Below, piece after piece: positions 11,431 to 21,877 of a DNA stretch of 64,000 nucleotides. Numbering within the stretch: the first letter of the stretch is position 1; each line of letters opens with the position of its first letter. Where the stretch lies: contig NC_070607.1 in the NCBI RefSeq assembly GCF_027172205.1, forward strand, positions 1,560,001-1,624,000, given 5' to 3'. The notes under the pieces were generated by a model. It worked only from the letters and a program-made list of their open reading frames with translations. It ran no database searches and was not told the origin of the DNA. The position numbers and the translations under genes are program-made. Origin of the DNA: Podarcis raffonei. Taxonomy: Eukaryota > Chordata > Lepidosauria > Squamata > Lacertidae.

Positions 11431-12436
11431 GGAAGGAGGCGCCAGGAGAACATTTAGGGGGCCAGTCTAGTCCCCCTAGTCCACTGACCACACACCACTG
11501 GGCCAGGGCAAGTACCTTTAGGTGGGGGAGAAGCTTACACTTTGATGAGGCAACTGGGTGGTGTCTTTCTGCTTACACCCCCCATGCCCCTTTAAAACTT
11601 TAAACCAAGGCAAGCTACTGACTTTAAAAATCTCTTAAGAAAGGTCCTGGGAAATACTCTAGGTGGCGATTTTGAGGTGCCCAGTGACACTGACTGCAGG
11701 GGAAAGATTTTAACTGGAATTTTTGATAAGCAGGTAAATGTTCCTTGCAAAAAACCACCACATTTCTGCATTTGTTATGGGGGCACCTGATTTTGATAGT
11801 GGAGCGGCTTAAGCAGGGTTTGTTTCCAGCCAGAATTCACCATCTGACACCTCTCAGGTGGGTGCCACTGCCATCAAGAAAAATAGCACTGGGCTTAAGT
11901 ATTTAAAGGCACACCTCGTTTCTTGCTTTGAGGGAGAGATTTATAACCTCCCTTTTCAGATGTTTCCAGGAGTTGAGGTGTTTTGGGATACAAATGTACC
12001 ACACCTTATTCTTTTCTTGCTTTAAACACTTGGGGACCCCCCCCCCCATTTAAGCTGAGAGGCTACCAGGCTGTGGGGTGCCCCTCCTCCTCGTGTCTGA
12101 CCCCACCATTGTGTGCATTTTGTGGGTTAGGCAAGGCGCATCTTTTTGCACATGCCTTGGGGTGGAAGGTGAGTCCAATGCACCACTCCCTCTGCAGGGC
12201 TGTCTGTTGGTTTTGCCTGCTGTTTGACACAGTTTGGTGTTGCTACACACTGTGAATTGCTTGTTGTTTAAAACTGTGTGTCACCTGCCTGAAGACTTTG
12301 TGGTGAAGAGCAGACTATAAATGCATATAAATAAACGTCCTGCTTTTAGACTCTTCTAATATGGCTGCCTTGCATTCCATGTGGGCACCAAATGTTGCCA
12401 TGCTCTACACACATGCGTACACACACACACATCCAC
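11431..12436. other. intergenic sequence, no gene recognised
   Basis: Short open frames only, with poly-C near 12,041-12,050 and a short (AC)n near 12,418-12,430. Nothing further identified. Confidence 0.4.
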
Positions 12437-12678
12437 AGTGGCATACTGAAACGCTAGAGTTGGCTTTGTGGGAGGCTTAGTGTGGGCAGCTGGTCAAGAG
12501 GAAGAACTCCCTTCCACTGCAATCCGTACCTCAGCTCTCTGTACTGCTGTTACTATGATTTATACCACTCTTACTTCAGGGAACTCATGGTCTTATTTTT
12601 CCTTTTAATAATTTCAATGGGGGGGGGGACAAGATTTTCTTCCGCACCGGGTACCACCTGACCTTGCTATGCCACTGA
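12437..12678. mobile_element. hAT-like element
   Basis: Bounded by cagtggcatac on the left and gctatgccactg on the right, an inverted pair of the CAGTGGC(A/G)TA hAT type. No clear 8-bp target duplication was found, so the copy may be eroded or the pairing fortuitous. Confidence 0.45.
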
Positions 12679-12739
12679 GTGCGCCCCTCTCCTGAACATA
12701 TATATTTCAAGTTTGCTCTTCACTTTTCGCTTGCGGGCT

Positions 12740-13510
12740 TAATCATAAGAAGGGAACCTCTAAGTTTTGGAGGGTCATGTGACAAGCTATCCTCCTCAGT
12801 GAGTCCATCTTCATGAGATAGCCATGGCAGCTAATTCAGTTGTCAGCACCCCCAACTTCACAGCAGCTCTACAGAGCATAAAAGCACTGCAACCCAGTTA
12901 CTTAGTCTCCTTATTCTGCCCTAGCGTGAAAAGGCTACATGAGCTGCTTGTTTCCTGCTGCCGAACTCCTAAAATCCATCCCCTGGTCTGCAAGGAAGAG
13001 AAGGTGGGGCTGAGCGACGAGGTGGAGAAGGTAGTGAAATTCCACTGCATATGTTTGGCCCAGGAAGCAAGAGATGGATGAGACCAGCTCTCTTTCAACA
13101 GGGGAGAATTGTTCTGGCACTCAAATGAACCTAGCTCATTGGGTAGGAAGGAGGCAGGTCTCTGATTCAAGGAACCTCATGTGCAGCGCAGTTGTCAGGA
13201 TAAGATGGGGGGGTGGCCCCCTTGAGTATTCTTGGAGAAAAGTATGTACATGTTTGGCACAGACAGCAGGGGATGTATGACACCGGCTCCGTGCTGATGG
13301 GGAATTGTTGTGAGGCCAGAGAGCACCTGGCTTACTGGGCAGGAAGAAGGCTTGTTTCTGATTCAAGAAGACTTCAGCAGCACCCCTTTTGAAAAGAGAG
13401 AACCATTTCTCTTTTCTTTTCTCCTTGTTTCATTAATCGGGTCACCTGATCCTGTGATTAAATTCCCAGTTAAGAAACCAAACCAGCCTTCAAAGCCAGG
13501 CCAAGGAGAA
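12740..13510 (+). repeat. exon-like tandem unit C
   Basis: Opens with ttttggagggtcatgtgaca and cctcctcagtgagtcc, shared with units D and E, then tctccttattctgccctag and the core KRLHELLVSCCRTPK / IHPLVCKEE. Its downstream part (gaggccagagagcacctggc ... gattcaagaaga ... ccatttctcttttctt) is partly doubled inside the unit. No continuous reading frame runs through the whole unit. Confidence 0.55.
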
Positions 13511-13512
13511 TC

Positions 13513-13600
13513 ATAGAATCATAGAATCATAGAGTTGGAAGAGACCACAAGGGCCATCGAGTCCAACCCCCTGCCAAGCAGAAGATAACCAGTCCTCAAA
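13513..13600 (-). mobile_element. CR1 3' terminal fragment
   Basis: gaatcatagaatcatagaat is the reverse complement of the CR1 tail repeat, followed by gagttggaagagaccacaag and gagtccaaccccctgcc. Only the 3' end is present. Confidence 0.8.
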
Positions 13601-13984
13601 ATCTCCCTGAACCCTGATGAAAATGGTACCACCACCACCTTCCTCATTGCGTCTGAAGTGAAAGCCTAGGACTGAGAGTCGGGGGGGGGGCTAGTTGCAG
13701 CTGGCCTCTATCAAATTATATTTTTATAACTGAATAATGTACTGGATGAGGTTTGGCCTAGAACTTTTAAAAATAAATAAAAACAAAATTGCTCAAACTG
13801 TTTAAAGTTATGAACATGTATGTTAAGAGGAACAATGCCCCTGACAGAAGAAGGCTGCCAAAGTAAATGTGACCTGTCCTCCATTGTGACTCTCTCCCCT
13901 GCTGGATAACTTGGCAGAGAACTTTGGTAACAGCAACTATTTGAGGATTGCTAGTAAAGGTGAAAGGAGGGAGTTGTGGAAGAA

Positions 13985-14700
13985 TAAAATATGTTTGCAG
14001 CAGCATTAAGGACAATTTCTTCTTCTGAAGTGCAGGTAGGATTTCTAATTCTTTCTGCATTCTGCTTCTATCGCTATCTGCCAAGATTTAGCAGTTTAGA
14101 TGCTTCAAGGGAAATGGTTTGCATCATCACAAGAGGGGAATCACCCAGTTTTGTAGGGTCTTCTGATAAGATGCCCTCCTCAACGGATCCAACTCCTTGC
14201 TCCCCTCTCCATTAGAGATTCCTGGTGGCAAATTCAGCTGCCAGAGTATCAAGAAAGTGACTATAATCCCTTTTCTGATCTCCTCCTTCTTCTTCCTTAG
14301 GTTTCTGAGGCTGCACAGGCTGCTGGCCCCCTGCTGTCATGCCCCCAAAATCCACCCCCTGGTCTACAAGAAGGAAGGGGAGGCCTCGGAGGATGTGATG
14401 GTTATGAAGGACAGGAAGCCAGCAGCAGTAAAAGTCAGAGTCATCTATGTGTGCTCCAGTGATCAGGGGATGGATGCCACCAGCCCTGATTTGTAAGGCG
14501 AGAGATGACCTGTGTTCATGAGAAACTGTGAGGCCAGAGGCAAGTCTCTGATTCAAGAAGAGTTTAGGGACATCCTTTCTGAGTAAGAGAGAGCATCATC
14601 TATTTTCTTCTGTATTTTCTCATTGTTTCATTGATTTATCCTGTGAATATGTTCCAGGTTAAGAAACCACTCCAACATTCAAAGCCAACTTGGGGGAGGG
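13985..14700 (+). repeat. exon-like tandem unit D
   Basis: The best-preserved unit. After cttcttcttccttag (acceptor-like) at about 14,300 the frame reads LHRLLAPCCHAPKIHPLVYK, then VMVMKDRK, VKVRVIYV and ends SPDL at a stop that overlaps a possible gtaagg donor near 14,494. Flanking blocks (tctatcgctatctgccaaga; gaaactgtgaggccagag; aggttaagaaaccac) recur in the other units. Product not recognised. Confidence 0.6.
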
Positions 14701-14743
14701 GAAGCTTTAAAATATTCCAGCGTCCTGAAGCCTGATGAAAATA

Positions 14744-15750
14744 CCGTATTTTTCACTCCATAAGGCGTACCTAGTTTTCAGAGGAGGAAAACAGGGAAAA
14801 AATATTCTGAATCAAATGTCGTACTAAACTACTGGTATATCAGAATGAGACTGAGAGGGACAGGAGCTGTATGTTTGCTTAGTGTGCACGCTCAAGGAGC
14901 CAGCATATCAGCTGAGACGCTGGGGGATTTGTGTCATTTTCCCCTCCCTCATCCCCTGCCCTCCAGTCCCCAGCAGCCTCCCTATTTTACCTCCTGGTTT
15001 TCACTGCGCCTGTGGCTCAGAGCTCGAGGTTGGGGTTTTTTTGCTGTGTAAAAGCGCTCCTCCTTGCAGCCTTCTACTTTGTTTGTACACGTGGCTACTG
15101 ATATCAGGTTCAGTTTGAGTGATAAACAGCCACTGTCAGCAATAGAATGGAGCACAAAAAAGGGGTAAGGGCACTAGGACCCAGACAATGCTCAAATCTA
15201 TCCTGCCTCAAAACAAGCTGCAGAAGTAAAAGGCAGTCTCCTGTCCCCAGAGGATCAGCTGAGACGCTGGGGGATTTGCATAATTTCCCCCTCTCCCTCA
15301 TCCCGTGCCCTCCCCAGCCTTTTTTTTACTTCCTGGTTTTCACTGCGCTCTTGGCTCAGAGCTCGAGATTGGTGGGTTTTTTTGCTGCTGGTTGCTCACA
15401 TTTTATCCTTCCCGATCCAACCCCCCTGTGCCCTGCCGTCCCTCTGCAGCCTCACTGCTCCGTTTAGGGAGCGCGCGGACCTTTGCTAGCTGAGGCTGCT
15501 GCAGCTGTTGCTGGCTACGCACCGCTTCTAAAAGCACCTGCTGGCTTTGCATCGCCTGCCTCCTCCTGGCTCGCTGTAAAGCAAGCCAAGGGAGAGCAAA
15601 GTGGGACAGAAGCCCTGTAAGCGGCTCCCACTTTGCTTGACTGACGGGAGCCATGGCTCTGGTCCAGTGCCTTCGCTCCATAAGACGCACAGGCATTTCC
15701 CCTTTCTTTTTGGAAGGAAAAAAGTGTGTCTTATGGAGCGAAAAATACGG
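14744..15750. mobile_element. non-autonomous pogo-type element
   Basis: Inverted ends ccgtatttttcactccataa ... ttatggagcgaaaaatacgg lie between TA dinucleotides (14,742-14,743 and 15,751-15,752). The same ends border the transposase-bearing element at 17,184. Internally a segment of about 150 bp (gctgagacgctgggggattt ... gctcagagctcgag) occurs twice, at about 14,905-15,030 and 15,255-15,370. Its open frames look spurious. Confidence 0.82.
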
Positions 15751-15876
15751 TACACTTATTGTTTCTCAGAGAATAAGAATAAGTAAGTAAGTAAGAATAA
15801 GGAGTAAGAATAACTCCTTGAGGATAGTGAAGTGAAGGTCAAAGAAGGCGGACAAGAGTGTCGTTAACTATGGTAC

Positions 15877-16290
15877 TGTCATGGTATTGACGGAGAATGA
15901 AGGGGAGGAGGAGAGACAGGCAGAGGAAGGGGGGCAGGAAGTGGCGGTGGAGGAAAGAAGGGAAAGCCAGGAGGAGGGATGGCTCACAGATGCTGGACCA
16001 GAGCCTCAACACCGGACAGGAAGTTCTGGCACAGACAGTGAAGCAATGCCTGTTCCGTCCGCCAAGGAAAGGAGAGTGTTAAAGAGAAGGGGACAGAGAC
16101 ATCACATGAAAACTCCACGCCTTTTCTGTTGGAGAAGGGGCAGGCGTAAGGCACTCCAAGAATCTGAGCCGGAGGATTCGGATGCATGATTGTAACCTGC
16201 TGCTTGTACATATGTAAAATAAAGACTGTATATATGTATCTCTGAGTGAGCAGAGGCATTTCTTGCGGAGAGCGTTCACAAGCCATCACA
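15877..16290 (+). mobile_element. solo LTR of a chromodomain-type Gypsy element
   Basis: A 414-bp TG...CA segment (tgtcatgg ... ccatcaca) lies between exact 5-bp duplications GGTAC (15,872-15,876; 16,291-16,295), the signature of LTR-LTR recombination. It carries an AATAAA at about 16,218. An open frame across its first 300 bp ends in a basic then acidic tail resembling the C-terminal tail in the LTR of the Gypsy element at 21,470, so the two are related. The frame is an LTR feature, not a host gene. Confidence 0.85.
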
Positions 16291-16319
16291 GGTACTCAGC
16301 AGAATAATTTCCTCTTGTA

Positions 16320-17045
16320 AAGTGTAAGGAGGATTTCTCATTTTTTCTGTATTCTGGTTCTATCACTATCCATCAAGATTTAGAAACATAGGGAGCCATG
16401 GCATGGTTAGATTATTTTAAAAAGATGATCCTTCGAACCAGTTTAGATGCTTTCAGGGTTAATGGCTTGTCTTTTTGCTTGTGGGCATAATCCAACAAAG
16501 AGCACAATCCCAAGATGTTTGGACAAGCTGTCCTCCTCAGTGGAGCAATATTTTTTGCTGCACTCTACGTGAGATATGCATGACAGAAAATTCATTTGTC
16601 AACACCCCCAATTCACTGCAGCTTTACAAAGCACGACGGCGCTTTTATTATGTTTTTATATATGTTGTAAGCCACCCAGAGTGGCTGGGGAAACCCAGCC
16701 AGATGGATGGGGTATAAATAATAAAAAATAAAATTATTACTACTACTACTACAACAACCCAGTTCCTCACCATCTCCTTATTCTGCCCTAGATTGAAAAG
16801 GCTGCATGAACTGCTTGTCTGCTGCTGCTGAAATTCTAAAATTCATCCCCTGGTCTGTGAGAAAGAGGAGGAATTGGATGAAGATGTGGCCTTAATGAAT
16901 CTGGCTGACTGGGCAGGAAAGAGGCAGGTCTTAGATTCAAGAAGACTTAGGGACATCCCATTCAAAGAAGAGATAACCATTTCTCTTTTCTTCTGCCCTT
17001 TCCTATTGTTTAACAGGGTCACTTGACCCTGTGATTAAGTTGGCT
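16320..17045 (+). repeat. exon-like tandem unit E
   Basis: Repeats the unit order: tctatcactatccatcaaga, cctcctcagtgg, then tctccttattctgccctag at about 16,772 and a core resembling LKRLHELLV...KFIHPLVCEKE with frame damage. An L2 tail is inserted at 16,640-16,757. It ends with cctgtgattaagtt as unit C does. Confidence 0.55.
16640..16757 (+). mobile_element. L2-like LINE 3' tail
   Basis: tgttgtaagccacccagagt ... ggatggggtataaataataa is the L2-type 3' end, followed by a (TAC)n-like microsatellite. It interrupts exon-like unit E relative to unit C. Confidence 0.75.
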
Positions 17046-17596
17046 ACATACAATTTCTATGTTCATTCCACAATTGCATGGAGTTATATGCCCTTCATCA
17101 CGTGAACACATGTTCACATGCAATTCTATCCTATGCATGCTCATTCAAAAGAGGAAGAAATGTCTACTTTCTTTCACAATATACCGTATTTTTTGCTCCA
17201 TAAGATGCACTTAAGTGTGTCTGCGGCTCTTGCTGGCTTTTCCGCGAGGTGGGGGAAGGGACTGACGAGCTGGCTGTAATTCAAGCAAAGGGAAAGCCGC
17301 TTACAGGCTTGCTTTACAATGAGCCAGAAGGAGGGACGGAGGGCAGCCCCTTCCGCCCCGCCCCCCAGATGACCGTACCGGTAATTCAAGCAAAGGGAGA
17401 GCCGCTTACAGGGCTCCTGCCCCGGGGTCCCCTCCTCCTCTTTTTGCTCCGGTTCCAGCGAGGCAAGGCAGCTGCCCGCCACAGGCACGTGGCACAAATG
17501 TGAGCTCTCCCTCTCCCTTCCTTCCTTCCCTCCCCCTTCCAACTTGAATAAAATATTGGGGGGGGGCAGGTAAGCCCCACCTTACATACTGCAATT

Positions 17597-17734
17597 CAGC
17601 CTTTCTCAACTTGTGGGTCCCCAGAAGTTGTTGAACTACAACTTCCATCGCCCCTAGGCAGCAAGGCCAGAGCTCAGGGAAGATGGGAGTTGTAGTCCAA
17701 CAACATCTGGGGACCAACAGGTTGAGAATTGCTG
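17597..17734. mobile_element. palindromic hAT-like MITE, full copy
   Basis: cagcctttctcaacttgtgg ... ccaacaggttgagaattgctg form imperfect inverted ends around ctacaacttccatcgcccc and gatgggagttgtagtccaac. The target duplication is unclear. It is inserted in the 5' part of the pogo element. Confidence 0.7.
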
Positions 17735-18059
17735 TGATCTCAAGACAAAGTGCATGCACACTATATCAATGACAATGCCCATCAACATATTGGGGGGGGA
17801 CAACTCCCTCAAATATTTAATGGGGGGGCGAAGGCACCTTGGCCTCTAGGAGTTGGCTGCTATGCCTAGCAAGAAAGCAAAATGATGCATATGCTATAAT
17901 ATCAATAAACTTTTAGGGTGATACCGTAATTCTTTTTTTTATAGACTGTATGTTGGCTATGTTTACTATGATGCCATTAGTTAAAGGTATGGTCAGCACT
18001 CAGTGGTAAACACTGGAGATACCGTACATTACTGACAGCTCCTTCATCACTGTATTTTC

Positions 18060-19364
18060 TTGCAGAAAACCTCCCCCATTCTGATAAGGATAATAAAGCG
18101 GAGAAGACTAGCATATAAGATTCCTTTTAAACTAGAGGTAGTAAAATATGCTAAGGAGAATGGAAACAGAGCAGCAGAGAGACATTTTAGGCCACCTCCA
18201 ACTGAAAAAATGGTAAGAAAGTGGAGGAAACAGGAGGATCAGCTGCAAAAAGCAGATAAAAGTAAGCACACTTTTCGTGGAAATGCTGCAAAGTGGCCAC
18301 AGTTGAACGTGGCCATGAAAGAATGGATCACACATCACCAGAATAATGGCTTCACAGTCTCTACAAAAATGATAATATATGAAGCTAAACACATTGCTAT
18401 AGAGAAAGGCATTCACGATTTTACTGGATCACCATCATGGTGCTACAGATTTATGAAGCAATAAGGCCTTGCTATGCGCACCAAAACTAGAATTGCACAA
18501 AAAATGCCAGAAGAATATGAATCTAAGATTCTGTCTTTTCATAAATTTGTAATTGATGCTAGGAAGAGAAATGGGTTTGAAATTGGCCAGATTGGGAATA
18601 TGGATGAAGTCCCACTAACCTTTGATGTGCCATCTAATAGGACTGTTGATCTGAAAGGTGTCAAAACTATCATCGTGAAAACCTCCAGACATGAGAAAAC
18701 CCATTACACAGTTGTGTTGTCTTGCTGTGCAGATGGCACCAAATTGCCACCCATGTTAATTTTCAAAAGAAAAACATTTCCAAAAGAAATGATTCCACGA
18801 GGAATTGTTGTACATGTTCATGAGAAAGGATGGATGGACGAAAATGGAATGAGAGTATGGGTTGAAAAAGTGTGGTCCAAACGTCCTGGAGGGCTTTTGA
18901 AAAAACCTGCCTTATTAGTACTGGACCAGTTTAGAGCACATATTAGCAAAACAAAAAGGTGCTTTGAAGAAGTGAAGACTCATCTAGCTGTAATTCCTGG
19001 AGGTCTTACCAGCCAGTTGCAACCTCTCAATGTTTCCGTCAACAAGCCTTTTAAGGTCTTTATGTGAGAAGAGTGGAACAAGTGGATGGCTGCTGGTAAT
19101 CATGATCTGACACCCACTGGACGAATGAAGAGGCCCACTATCACTCAAGTTTGTGAATGGGTGAAAACATCATGGCACTCCGTGAAGGAGGAAATTGTTG
19201 TCCGGTCATTCAAAAAATGTGGCATTAGCAATGTTTTGGATGGAAACGAAGATGGTATTTTATATGAAGATAGCGAAGAAAGTGATGTCAGTGATTGTGA
19301 GCAACTGAGCTTCATAAATTCTGACTCTAGCACTGATGAGTTCTTGGGGCTCACAGAAGACTAG
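18060..19364 (+). pseudogene. pogo-type DDE transposase, two in-frame stops
   Basis: One reading frame runs the whole length, with two premature stops, TAA at 18,462-18,464 and TGA at 19,065-19,067. The N-terminal part has a CENP-B/Psq-like helix-turn-helix start (FKLEVVKYAKENGNRAAERHF, shown here only as a motif) and the intact Tc5-like second domain (WITHHQNNGFTVSTKMI). The DDE core shows first Asp in NMDEVPLTFD, the pogo hallmark KTIIVKTSRHEKTHYTVVL, second Asp in LLVLDQFRAH, but the third position reads QPLNVSVNKPF, where the family has QPLDV. The acidic C-terminus ends SSTDEFLGLTED. The stops and the D-to-N change show it is dead. A domesticated gene is unlikely for the same reasons. Confidence 0.9.
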
Positions 19365-19675
19365 AAGAGTACTCGAACCTTAAAGTCTCTCTTCATTTGT
19401 TATGACAGTGATGATGGTTCTTAATGCCACTGTTGACTGCTGTTCACTTTACATGGTTGTAATATGATTCTGATATACCGGTTGTTTATTAAATAGTTTA
19501 GTACAACATTTGATTCAGAATATTTTTTTTCTTGTTTTCCCCCTCTAAAAACTAGGTGCGTCTTACGGTCGGGTGTGTCTTATAGAGGAAAAATATGGTA
19601 AGTTTACAGCCTATCACTTCTCAGACACACTGCATGCATCTATAAATGCTCTTATCACTCAAGTTTTATTAATTA

Positions 19676-20033
19676 CAGGCAACTCCTCACTTGCGCACTA
19701 TATACTTGTGCACAACTGCGCCCATGAGTGGCACCGTGAACCCAGAGGCGGCGGAAGAGAGCTTGACAGTCCTCCAGACTTGCGAGGAGATCCTCCCCAG
19801 GGCTGCTCAGCCTCCCAGCCTAACAACTGACATGTGGGGTAGAGCAGCAGCCGCTTTCCCATGCATCAGCCGTTAGGCAGGGAGGCTCAGCAGCCCGTCT
19901 GCTGTGCCTCCAAACTCTTTGGTGTTCTCTTTAGGCTCTGGGGAGGGTCTCCTTGCAAGCCATGAGGACTCTCCAGGGGGCTCCCCACTTGGGGCCCCGG
20001 AATATCCCCAGTGTAAGTGGGGCGTCACCTGTG
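19676..20033. mobile_element. MITE with TA target site
   Basis: caggcaactcctcacttgcg on the left pairs with the reverse complement of aagtggggcgtcacctg on the right; TA precedes the left end. The interior is GC-rich and non-coding. The superfamily is probably Tc1/mariner-pogo. Confidence 0.6.
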
Positions 20034-20480
20034 TATTATATCAGGAAACGATAGGGGAAATGTGGGTGGGGTACACTGATACCTCCCCTGAATTTTACCT
20101 GTCTTGACCTGTATCTCGAAAAGAATACAAACAGCTACTTAACAATGCTCTCCCCATTTCTAATGTATTAGTTCACAATTAATTGCTCTCCATTCCAGGA
20201 GTGCTGCTGCCCCACCAGAGAGCCCAACCGCCAGAGCAGCAGACACCCAGCGCCTGCCCACCATGCCGTGACTGCTGCATTCCACTCCTGGTATTTTACA
20301 GTCAAACACAAACAAAAACCAGTTTGCCAAGCTTGATAAGCAGCAACAATAAATACACGTGCAGTTTCGCATTTTAAACTTGCTCTTTTCCTCACTTCAA
20401 TGTTTTGTTTTGCTATGGGATGACAACTGGATAAGACAAGAGAAGCTGGGTATCCGAATGGAGAGAATGACTGACTGAAG
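20034..20480. other. intergenic sequence, nothing recognised
   Basis: No domain, repeat family or splice structure was recognised between the MITE and the LINE. Confidence 0.4.
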
Positions 20481-21469
20481 GGTAGAACAGAGTAGTTCTG
20501 AGTAATCTTCCATGATCCCAATGGAGATTTATAAGATAAGACCAGACTTATGGTCACCCATTTTTGCAAAACTGTTTTCACACATTAACAGCTCAGGACG
20601 CATACCAGAAGGGTGGAAGCTGAGTATAATTGCCCCAATATATAAAAGGGTGATAAGAAAAACCCTGCCAATCATAGAGCCATTAGTTTGTTAGATGTAG
20701 CCTCTATATGTCAGGCTCCTTCTTGGGAGACTGGAAGAATGGGCAGACACAAATAAGGTGATATCTGAAGTCCAGGCAGGTTTCCAAAGAGGGAAATCCA
20801 CATTGGACCAGTGCTTTGTGATGAACTTTCTGCTATGTAAATACATCCATAATTTGAAGCAAAAATTATATGTCGCTTTTATCAACCTAAAGTCAGCTTT
20901 CGATACGGTCCCAAGACACGCATTGTGGCAAAAATTGGAAAAGACAAATATAGACCTCCGTCTATTATTTCTCATCAAAACATTATATACTGACACATCG
21001 ATACAAGTAAAGGTGGATCTGGCTGGCCATCTTACTACTAGAATTAAGACCAATACTGGAGTCAAACAGTGATGCATTTTGGTGCCTTTCTTGTTTAATT
21101 TTTATATTAATGACATGGTTAAAGAACTGGAGGGCCTACTGTTTGCCCCTGTCACAATTCTTGACCAAAAATTCTCAGTCTTAATGTATGCTGATGACCT
21201 AGTACTCGTATCTAGAACCCACTTAGGCCTGAGACGGCTGCTTGTGAAATTAAGTTCATATTGCTTGAGGAATGATTTATCTATAAACTACAATAAGACG
21301 CAGGTCATTGTATTTGGGAAGCGCCTTAAAAAGCATGCTTGGCACCTGGATGAAGACATCATAAACCAAGTAAATACGTTTAAATATTTGGGATTGGTTT
21401 GTTCAGAAACGGCATCCTGGAATATACAGCTATCCAATATTAAATTAAGGGACGTGGGTGGTGCTGTGG

Positions 21470-21877
21470 TGTCAGGGAACTGCCATCGGAGAAACAGGAG
21501 GTGAAAGGGCTCACAGAGGCTGAGAGAGACTTATCAGCTGGGGAGGGAACCAGCAGGGGGAGAGGAAGAGCTCCAAGGGAAAGTGAGTCGGAGGGAGGGC
21601 TCAGAGACACTTCCAGCGAAAATAGCGGGGAGGTTTCAGGACCTCCCATAGGGACACCCACTCCTCGCCGGAAACTGTCACGCCGAGAGTCCAGAAGACG
21701 CGTTTCCGTTAAGGAACTTTTATGCTGGAAGAAGTTCCGTAAACGCCCACTGTCCGATTCTACGAGCGACTGATGGAGCCATGCTTAAGGAGCTCCGTCA
21801 CAGACAGAGGTTTGTGGACTTAGCCAAACTCTGAGGGACTAGGACTTTACGCACAAGCAGCTCATCATCCCATCACA
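21470..21877 (+). repeat. 5' LTR of the Gypsy element
   Basis: 408 bp, tgtcagggaactgccatcgg to cccatcaca. It matches the 3' LTR over its full length by eye. The LTR includes a copy of the pol C-terminal coding tail. The sequence right after it should hold the primer-binding site (gcaatcggacagtccctg); I could not match it to a specific tRNA. Confidence 0.93.

Larger units (their letters stand above)
17184..19598 (+). mobile_element. pogo/Tigger-superfamily DNA transposon, inactivated
   Basis: Ends ccgtattttttgctccataa ... tcttatagaggaaaaatatgg form inverted repeats between TA target dinucleotides (17,182-17,183; 19,599-19,600). The right two-thirds encodes a DDE transposase (see 18,060-19,364). 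The 5' non-coding part contains a GC-rich block with a repeated caagcaaagggaaagccgct-type motif and a separate hAT-like MITE insertion at 17,597-17,734. Confidence 0.9.

Noticed and set aside
15881-16189. 102-codon frame as a small host protein
   Set aside because: Falls completely within a solo LTR and resembles the LTR-coded tail of the Gypsy family.
18060-19364. Pogo transposase as a domesticated host gene
   Set aside because: Two in-frame stops, changed third catalytic residue, and intact transposon ends with TA target sites point to a dead transposon.
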